The position numbers and the translations under genes were made by a program. This document shows positions 57,453 to 64,000 of a DNA stretch of 64,000 nt, piece after piece (position 1 is the stretch's first letter; each line of letters begins with the position of its first letter). The stretch is from contig QLIY01000035.1 of NCBI GenBank assembly GCA_003260075.1, forward strand, positions 14,412-78,411. Direction: 5' to 3'. The notes beneath the pieces were generated by a model, which was not told the DNA's origin, did no database searches, and saw only the letters and a program-made list of their open reading frames with translations. This stretch comes from Phallusia mammillata. Taxonomy: Eukaryota; Chordata; Ascidiacea; Phlebobranchia; Ascidiidae.

Positions 57453-60400
57453 ACAAACAATTCTTATGTCGCAATCACTGACAAAAAGATGAAAGATCTC
57501 TTTAGTGGCGTGTTAAATATGCCGGTAGCAATTTATTCAATTGCCGGAGCTTTTCGGAAAGGGAAATCGTTTATGCTAAATTTGTTTATTCGATACTTGG
57601 AAGCTTTGGAAAACGGGAAGGTACATTGATGTGTAATTTGCAAGTATAGGCTACCTTATTGTCAGATTTATGTTTGTCGATAAAGCTGTTTCAAACCCCC
57701 AAAAAATATACAAAAACATGCATGTAGTTTATTTTATTTCCTAAATCGATAATAAGCCTATTCTTATGTTACATTATGCATCAAAACTACGAAGTTGCTG
57801 TTTTGGGTGAAAAAAAATACTTTGAAAACTTACATGTCACATTAGTTTTCATCTCAATGTCCACGCTTTATAAAGCGCATGTTAACTATATACGAAGCCA
57901 CTCAAGAAAACAGAAATAACAAACAGATGCATCTGTATTACACATAATTAACAGTCTTGTGAACTCTAAATGTTAACTGTTTAAGTTTAACGTTGACTTG
58001 CAAATGGCAGTAAACTCAAGTCAAGTCAAGTCAAAATTTTATTTGCATTGTCACTAAATCAATTGTCATTGATGAACATTTTAGTAAACACAGCAAGGAC
58101 ACCGAAAAAAACCGTTGGTTATCGAGTCAAGTGTCCCGTTATTTGAATGATGCTTGAAGTATTGTGGGTTTTGTTCTGCCGTAGGATCGCAACCGACCGC
58201 ACGAACCTGGCGGGGTACGTCCGGTTGCATAAGACGGTGGTTGAACCCGCGGGTTCTGCTGGCCAAATGAAACCCGCCTAAACGGAAACACCAGCTCGGT
58301 TCCTCGGAACGTTTCCTGTGATCCCGTAGGCAGACCCGGGTGTCCCGAGGACAGTTCGTTGCGATGGAAGTTGGTTCTGAAGTGTCCGTCGCTTATCTCC
58401 TCTGCTTCCTAGGTTTCGTAGGATCGATGGCGGGGATCTCCGATGTTGAACGGTGTGGAAGTAGAAGGTGATGACTGTTCTCGTCCCAGGTGGCAGATCT
58501 GAAAAAGTCAAATCCTACGGCAGTACTTTGCCCTTTTATGTGTGACTACGTAATGTTGTTTATGCACAAAATAAACAAATATTAAAAAGCGATAACAAAA
58601 AAATAACACTGGAATAAAACTGTGGGAAAGGAAATAAAAACAAAAAATCAGAGTATGTGGAGAAGGAAAAGGAAACAAGGCTATAAATTAATTGTTTAGG
58701 GGGGGCTGGGGGCCTGGACTTCGAGATGTATTAGTTCGAGATTGATGGTATTGCATCAGTAGATGCGAACGGTATTTTTTCCTAAAGGAGGAGCGTGCGA
58801 GCGACTTTGTGACGTGTGGTATTTCTTCCCATACTTTTGGACCTCGATAGCAAATTGACCTTGAGCCAACGGCGGTGTTTGCGCGGGGATAAAAATAATT
58901 CTGACTGTCGGCCCTTCTGGTGTTGTGAGCATGGACTGACGAAATAGGTGTAAACAGGGTGTTGTATGTGGAAGGTAGTGCACCAGAATGAAACGCGTGA
59001 ACCAGTTTGGCTAATTCTAGTTTATAGATGTCTCTAATTTTCAGAAGGCGCATATGGTAGTATATGGGGGTGGCGCGACATCGGTAGGTACTCCGAGTAA
59101 TAGCTCGCAAGATTTTATTGTGTTTAATGTTGAGGTTATGCAGTGATGCGGTGCAGCCACTGCCCCAAGCGGCGACGGCATATTGCAGATGGGAGTATGC
59201 AAATGAGTAATAAATAATTCGGAGAAACTTTTCTCCAAGGTAATCGCGAAGCTTATACACTATACCGCAAGCTTGAGCCAATTTTCTTTCGACATACGTT
59301 ATATGGTGTTTCCAATTTAACTGATCGTCGATGTATACTCCCAGGTATTTTGTTTTCGTCGATCGCTGTACTTGTTGCGATCCCATGAATATGGAAAACT
59401 TGTCGGAAAAAGAACGCTTGCTAGGACGAAACAGTAGGTACGTTGTTTTACTGGTGTTTAGTGATAATTTGTTGTGTCGCATCCAATTGTCCACGTGTGT
59501 GAGTTCCTTGTTTACGTTTTCCTGCAGATCAGTTAAAGACTCTGATGACATGCAAAGGCACGTGTCATCCGCAAATAATTTGGTTGTGAATTGGGATGCA
59601 GTGGGGAGGTCATTAATATAAAGGGAAAACAGAAGAGGAGCCAAGGAGGAACCTTGAGGACAACCGCACGTAACGTATTGAAATTGTGATGTTACATGTG
59701 ATATGCGTGTGCATTGCCTGCGGTTACGTAAGTAGCTACATAGTAATTGTAAGGGGCCTCCCCGTATTCCATACAGGTGCTCCAACTTCCACAACAAAAC
59801 CTTGTGATCGACGGTGTCAAACGCTTTTGATAAGTCCAGGAAAATAGCGCATGTATATTTCTTCTGGTCAAGGGCGGCTAACACTCTTTCGTGGATGTCG
59901 TAAATTGCCAGGGAGGTGGACCGATTGCATCGAAAACCATACTGGTGAGTTGTAAACATTCCATTTTTTTCAACGTAGTCATACAAACGTTGATACATAA
60001 TTTTTTCAAATATCTTAGCAAACGGGGATAGCAGTGAAACTGGCCTGTAGTTAGTGCATTCAACTTGTGAACCTGATTTATAAATTGGTATCACTTCCGC
60101 AACTTTAAGTTCATCGGGGTATTCCCCATTTTGTATACACCAGTTAAAAATCTCTGAGAGCATAGGTGAAATAATGCTTTTAACCATTTTAATGTATTTA
60201 ATAGGAATTTCATAACTTGGCACAGATTTTTGACTGTCAAGTGTGGATATATACATTTCCACCTCATCTGGGGTAGTGTCAAAGAAGAAGAAGGATGATG
60301 GCTGTGCGGTGTAGGCACTGGTCGGTGGTGGCATTACTGGTTGTGGAATAGACGAAGCCATATTTGCTCCGATGTTAGCAAAGAACTGATTAAAGTTGCT

Positions 60401-63400
60401 GGCAATTGTAACTGGGTCTGTGGTGCAATGTGCTACACCATCTAGTTTAAGTTCTGCTGGGGCATTGTGTGGAGTTTGTTTTCGTGACAACAATCTATTG
60501 ACTATTTTCCACATTCCCCCTATATCATTTCTATGATCGGTTAATTGCTTTTCAATGTATTTATGTTTAGCTTCTCTCAGAATGTGGTTTAGCTTGTTCC
60601 GATACTGTTTATATTGGTTATGTTTACTTGTACTTGCAAACCCCGACCTACATAAAGCATGATACATTTTGTTTTTCGTTTTGATTGACTTATAAATACC
60701 CTTGCTTATCCAAGGTTTTTTGGCCAATTTCCTTCTTCTTCTAGTCATTGTGGTAAGTGGTGCATGTTGCTGGAGTATCTTGTGAAAATAATGGTTGAGT
60801 AAAGTGAATTTGTGCAATATAGATTCAGTAGATAGAGGTATGTTGCTAACAGCACCTTTTATGTCAGAAATAAATTTTTCGCGATGAAACATGGTCTCAT
60901 TTCTACTTAGCATTTTTTCTGTTTTATCATAGCAAGTTGAATGCAATAACACAAAAGTTGGCAGATGGTCAGAAATGTCTGCAGATAGTATTCCTGATTT
61001 GCAGGAAATATTTACATTGTTTGTGTAAAAATGGTCAATAAGAGTTTGGCTGTGGTTAGTTAAACGAGTTGGTTGACATATTAAGGGTGATAGACCATAA
61101 ATTTGAATAGAATCTAAAAAGTTTTGAATACTTTTAATTTCCTTGTGTTGCATGAGATCTATGTTGAAATCACCACATATATAAACAGTCTGGTTGGTAT
61201 CACTCAGTTTATGCAATACTGATGATAGTGCATCCTGAAACTTTTCAAATGAGTGTTTAGGATGCCTGTATATTACTCCCAATATTACATTTTTTTGTTT
61301 CAATTTAAGTTGCAACCAAAGACTTTCAGTATCTGGGGCAGTAAGTGTAATATCCGATCTTATGCTATTTGTAAAGTGTGATTTTATATATACTCCAACT
61401 CCTCCAGCACTATGGGGAGTATCAACATGATAGAAGTTATATCCCTTTATATCAGTAGCAGTGGTTATGCCCTTGAGAGTTATTCTAGTCTCAGTTACCA
61501 TAATAATGTCAGGGGATCTAAACATATCAGATAGCCATTGTTCTAAAGCCAGTTTGTTTTTCCTTAGACTTCGAATGTTAATGTGCATTATATAAATATC
61601 TTTGTTACACAGTTTTTTTAGGGCATAGTTTAAGGATGCACTGTCATAGTAATCGGAATGGGTATGATCACTGTTTGCTAGTAAACAGGGTTTACCAGGT
61701 GTTTCTATGGGTGCAATGGCATTTCTTAGCTCTAAGTTGCTGATATTGCAAAAGGGTAACCTGGACAATATGCATCTGGTACAAAAGTATGGGGTGTTTT
61801 TGTTGACACTACATTTGTTACATTTCATGTGGAAGAAGGGTGTTTAACTTTATTTGGGTTTAGGTATTAATCTTATGCCTTACTAAATCTTTGTCGTTCC
61901 GGATGGCAATGATGTTACTGTTGTCATCCTTTTTTAGAAATGTTGCTCCATTTCTGGTCCAGATATGATGGTACTGATGCTCCTTCTTGAACCGGAGACA
62001 GCTATTAAATCTCTCACGGTTCTTCTTGGTCAGGCTCTCATTAATAAAAATTTGATTGACCGGGGATACACCTCTGTTAGATTGTTTAAGTTTATACCGG
62101 TTTGAATATATTGCATCTCTCACTTTACGGCTCATAAATTTTGCAATAATTGCCGAGCGTGGGTGGTCTTTTGATGGTCTCCGAAGTCGGTGCGAGATGC
62201 TGATGTCAGGTTTACTAATAGTGATCCCCAACTTTTTCACAGCCGAGATCACCAGAGTGTCTGTGCACTCATTTTCAGAATAGGGAAGGCCCTTGAATTC
62301 CAAGCAGGGTCTGCGACCATACTGCTCGAGGTCATTTAAGTCCTCAGAAGTGGAGATGGTCACTGCTTGTAACTCCTTTACAGCCTTCTTTAGTTCCCTA
62401 TTTTCTGTTCTTAAAGTTTTTAATTCAATCTCATTGTTTGCTACCTTGGATTTTACCTCCTCATATTGTTCCTGTAAAAATGTCTGGCTCTTCCGGATCT
62501 CTTTTAGTTCATTTATCAGCTCTTTTAAGGTTGAGTCGGTAGAGGTTTTGCTCTCCCGAACTTCTTCCCTCAGGGATTCGATCCTCTCCAGCACTATAGA
62601 TTGATCATCTTTCTTTTTCCTCAATTGTTGAGTCATAATCCTTTGCTTTGGCAGGTCAGATTTTTATTTCAATAATGTCACCTAAGCAACCTTATTCAAA
62701 TAGAATGGCCCAATTAACAGCCATAAAACTTTAATATCACGTTTAGTTTTGCTGCAATAGGCCTACTAAATGTAAAATCGAGCCACTGATACTCTAATTA
62801 AAAACCAGTTAACTTCTCCGCCATTTGAGGGCCTCAATTTCCTGCTACAGAGCTTTTTTAGGTGTGTATGGTTGTTTCTTTTTAGTCTGAAAGGTGGATG
62901 GAAAACAATAACACGAAATTAGACGGATTTTCCTGGAAAGGTGGAATGGATCCTGATACAAAAGGGATTTTAGTTCATCGCAAACATTTCATTGTTCAGC
63001 GCACCGATGGACAAAAAGTAAAATTTTGCTTTATATATAAATACTGTATGCATACACTTTTTTTGAATGCTCGTAAGGTAAGGAACAGTAAACAAGTTCA
63101 CATCAAAAAGTCATGATATATGACACATTTTGTCGTACCACAAAGTGTTTTCAGGTTGCGGTTTTTCTGATGGACACGCAAGGGTTATTTGACAACAACA
63201 CTGAAGTGGCTACATGTACATCTACATTCGCTCTCAGCACAGTAATAAGCTCGATGCAAATTTACAATCTTTCCCAACAAATTCAGGAGGACAATCTTCA
63301 ATACTTTCAGGTAACAGCCGCGAGTTCAAATTTCTACTGGTGCGTATATGTTTAATTTAATGCTTATTTCGGCGAATTTAAGTTGTTCACAGAATATGGT

Positions 63401-63750
63401 CGAGCTCTGCAGAAAGTTAGTGGCAATACCGAGTTCAAGCCATTTCAGGTTTTTTACATCTTGTATTTCGTAATTGGACGTGACTAGTATGGCCTAAATT
63501 GGATTTGTCACGTAGGACTTGCTGTTTTTAATTCGAGATTGGCAACACTCAACCACGGGATTTGGAGCGAAGGGAGGGGCAGAGGTTAAGCGTAAGACGC
63601 TAAAAATTGACAAAGGAGCCAGCAAGGAGTTGACAAGCGTGAGGCAGCATATAACTGATTGTTTTGATAGCGTCGAATGCTTTCTGCTGCCATATCCAGG
63701 AAACACTATAGCAAATCGACGTAATGAGGATACAACGTTCAAGTTTGAAG
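57453..63750 (+). CDS. Atlastin-like GTPase (5' part; continues beyond the window)
   Basis: Exons 57453-57620, 62886-63017, 63155-63310, 63383-63448 and 63516-63750 join in phase (252 codons) and run to a donor, with the rest beyond the window. The GBP/atlastin G domain is clear: P-loop [21 protein letters not shown] then switch Thr in DPDTKGI, G3 [14 protein letters not shown], the family block [19 protein letters not shown], and G4 FLIRDW with the guanine-binding RD pair. [18 protein letters not shown] follows, as in atlastins. Atlastins are ER-membrane GTPases that fuse ER tubules; the middle domain and membrane hairpin should lie to the right. The intron 57621-62885 contains a LINE in the opposite orientation. 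The segment between the P-loop exon and GFSWKGG is shorter and different from vertebrate atlastins. Confidence 0.85.
58688..61828 (-). CDS. LINE ORF2: endonuclease and reverse transcriptase
   Basis: 1046 aa, uninterrupted. The N-terminus has a CNKC...CTRC zinc-ribbon-like pair (residues 3-19). Residues about 78-300 form an APE-type endonuclease: [10 protein letters not shown] (Asn84), VTETRI (Glu113), CGDFNIDL (Asp220, Asn222) and SDHLP (Asp287, His288). The reverse transcriptase lies in the central to C-terminal half: [52 protein letters not shown] and the catalytic FADDT. No RNase H domain is visible. The protein nicks target DNA and copies the element RNA at the nick (target-primed reverse transcription). 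It lies antisense in an atlastin intron. Confidence 0.95.
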   Translation of the reverse strand: MKCNKCSVNKNTPYFCTRCILSRLPFCNISNLELRNAIAPIETPGKPCLLANSDHTHSDYYDSASLNYALKKLCNKDIYIMHINIRSLRKNKLALEQWLSDMFRSPDIIMVTETRITLKGITTATDIKGYNFYHVDTPHSAGGVGVYIKSHFTNSIRSDITLTAPDTESLWLQLKLKQKNVILGVIYRHPKHSFEKFQDALSSVLHKLSDTNQTVYICGDFNIDLMQHKEIKSIQNFLDSIQIYGLSPLICQPTRLTNHSQTLIDHFYTNNVNISCKSGILSADISDHLPTFVLLHSTCYDKTEKMLSRNETMFHREKFISDIKGAVSNIPLSTESILHKFTLLNHYFHKILQQHAPLTTMTRRRRKLAKKPWISKGIYKSIKTKNKMYHALCRSGFASTSKHNQYKQYRNKLNHILREAKHKYIEKQLTDHRNDIGGMWKIVNRLLSRKQTPHNAPAELKLDGVAHCTTDPVTIASNFNQFFANIGANMASSIPQPVMPPPTSAYTAQPSSFFFFDTTPDEVEMYISTLDSQKSVPSYEIPIKYIKMVKSIISPMLSEIFNWCIQNGEYPDELKVAEVIPIYKSGSQVECTNYRPVSLLSPFAKIFEKIMYQRLYDYVEKNGMFTTHQYGFRCNRSTSLAIYDIHERVLAALDQKKYTCAIFLDLSKAFDTVDHKVLLWKLEHLYGIRGGPLQLLCSYLRNRRQCTRISHVTSQFQYVTCGCPQGSSLAPLLFSLYINDLPTASQFTTKLFADDTCLCMSSESLTDLQENVNKELTHVDNWMRHNKLSLNTSKTTYLLFRPSKRSFSDKFSIFMGSQQVQRSTKTKYLGVYIDDQLNWKHHITYVERKLAQACGIVYKLRDYLGEKFLRIIYYSFAYSHLQYAVAAWGSGCTASLHNLNIKHNKILRAITRSTYRCRATPIYYHMRLLKIRDIYKLELAKLVHAFHSGALPSTYNTLFTPISSVHAHNTRRADSQNYFYPRANTAVGSRSICYRGPKVWEEIPHVTKSLARSSFRKKYRSHLLMQYHQSRTNTSRSPGPQPPLNN
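61860..62636 (-). CDS. LINE ORF1: coiled-coil RNA-binding protein
   Basis: 258 aa. Residues 1-100 are a Lys/Glu/Leu heptad-type coiled coil ([20 protein letters not shown] and similar). It is followed by [42 protein letters not shown] and [13 protein letters not shown], the layout of L1-ORF1p-like (Transposase_22 type) proteins: trimerising coiled coil, RRM-like region and C-terminal domain. ORF2 starts 31 bases after its stop and in another frame, so ORF2 may be made by reinitiation. Confidence 0.85.
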   Translation of the reverse strand: MTQQLRKKKDDQSIVLERIESLREEVRESKTSTDSTLKELINELKEIRKSQTFLQEQYEEVKSKVANNEIELKTLRTENRELKKAVKELQAVTISTSEDLNDLEQYGRRPCLEFKGLPYSENECTDTLVISAVKKLGITISKPDISISHRLRRPSKDHPRSAIIAKFMSRKVRDAIYSNRYKLKQSNRGVSPVNQIFINESLTKKNRERFNSCLRFKKEHQYHHIWTRNGATFLKKDDNSNIIAIRNDKDLVRHKINT

Positions 63751-64000
63751 GTCAGTGTTTTTTAACTTCGATTTAACAGGCTGTCATTGTATCGACCAAC
63801 CGTTTTTGCTTCAAACTTTGTGGATCAAAGGGATCTTTTTCAATTTTGCATTTTTTTGCTTGGACATGCGTTGCTATGGATACCTTACAAAATGTATTTT
63901 TGCTTGTAGTTGTTGGTTTGATTGTTGTTTGGCTTTATAGCCTATTAGTCTATATTTATTCCTAAACTAGTAAAAAATGCAAAAAGTTGTAAAACAGAGG

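Larger units (their letters stand above)
58012..62660 (-). mobile_element. Non-LTR retrotransposon (LINE), two intact ORFs, CR1/L2-like
   Basis: On the minus strand the order is: short 5' leader, ORF1 (62636-61860), 31-bp spacer, ORF2 (61828-58688), a 3' UTR of about 670 bp, and a terminal repeat of TTGAC units near 58016-58033 just after an AATAAA. Microsatellite-like 3' ends instead of poly-A are typical of the CR1/L2 group. Both ORFs are open, so the copy is young or still competent. The 5' boundary is approximate and no target duplication was identified. Confidence 0.85.

Overview
The window is nuclear DNA of an animal. All protein genes but the LINE are split by short GT-AG introns (about 50 bp to 1 kb, a few longer), intergenic DNA is AT-rich, and the products are metazoan (carboxypeptidase Z with a Frizzled domain, CtBP, condensin CAP-G, SDA1, RNF113, atlastin, Rolling-stone-like, membrane phospholipase B). 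Gene compactness, high allelic divergence and base composition make an ascidian/tunicate-like marine invertebrate my best guess. That is inference; no marker in the window settles it.

Layout from left to right. (1) 0.36-3.23 kb, +: an unrecognised secreted Tyr/Cys-rich protein cut by an assembly gap. (2) 3.47-8.43 kb, -: a complete 15-exon carboxypeptidase Z-like gene (598 aa, FZ domain plus M14 peptidase plus C-terminal beta domain), with a tRNA-like Pol III unit in one intron. (3) 8.4-13.6 kb: no recognisable gene, one clean hAT-type MITE. (4) 13.6-15.7 kb, -: a 3-exon Rolling-stone-like membrane protein. (5) 16.6-22.5 kb, -: SDAD1/SDA1 (16 exons, 681 aa), head-to-head with (6) 23.0-24.6 kb, +: RNF113 (8 exons, 319 aa), which is tail-to-tail with (7) 24.7-33.4 kb, -: NCAPG (about 21 exons). 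(8) 34.7-38.7 kb, -: CtBP (7 exons, 452 aa), with a MULE-like MITE in an intron. (9) 41.6-53.3 kb, +: three tandem single-domain phospholipase B1-like genes, each with signal peptide, GDS(L) lipase domain, Thr-rich stalk and C-terminal membrane anchor; copies 2 and 3 come from a segmental duplication of about 4 kb. (10) 54.6-63.75 kb and beyond, +: the 5' part of an atlastin-like GTPase, whose intron holds a nearly full-length two-ORF LINE in antisense.

A main structural observation is technical. The window holds eleven runs of pure G, always on the + strand. Five are exactly 10 G and sit between two nearly identical copies of the same local sequence; longer runs (45-98 G) replace expected sequence, including part of a phospholipase exon. 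This is what scaffold gaps look like if N placeholders were written as G, with minimum-length gaps placed between overlapping, probably allelic, contig ends. Annotators should not read these as poly-Gly/poly-Pro proteins, G-quadruplexes or real exon duplications.

The conserved genes are housekeeping (ribosome export, splicing, chromosome condensation, transcriptional corepression, ER shaping) and are adjacent rather than co-functional. The phospholipase array is the clearest lineage-specific expansion. Exon joins were checked by phase: the summed exons of CPZ-like, Rolling-stone-like, SDAD1, RNF113, CtBP and phospholipase copy 1 are all exact multiples of three.
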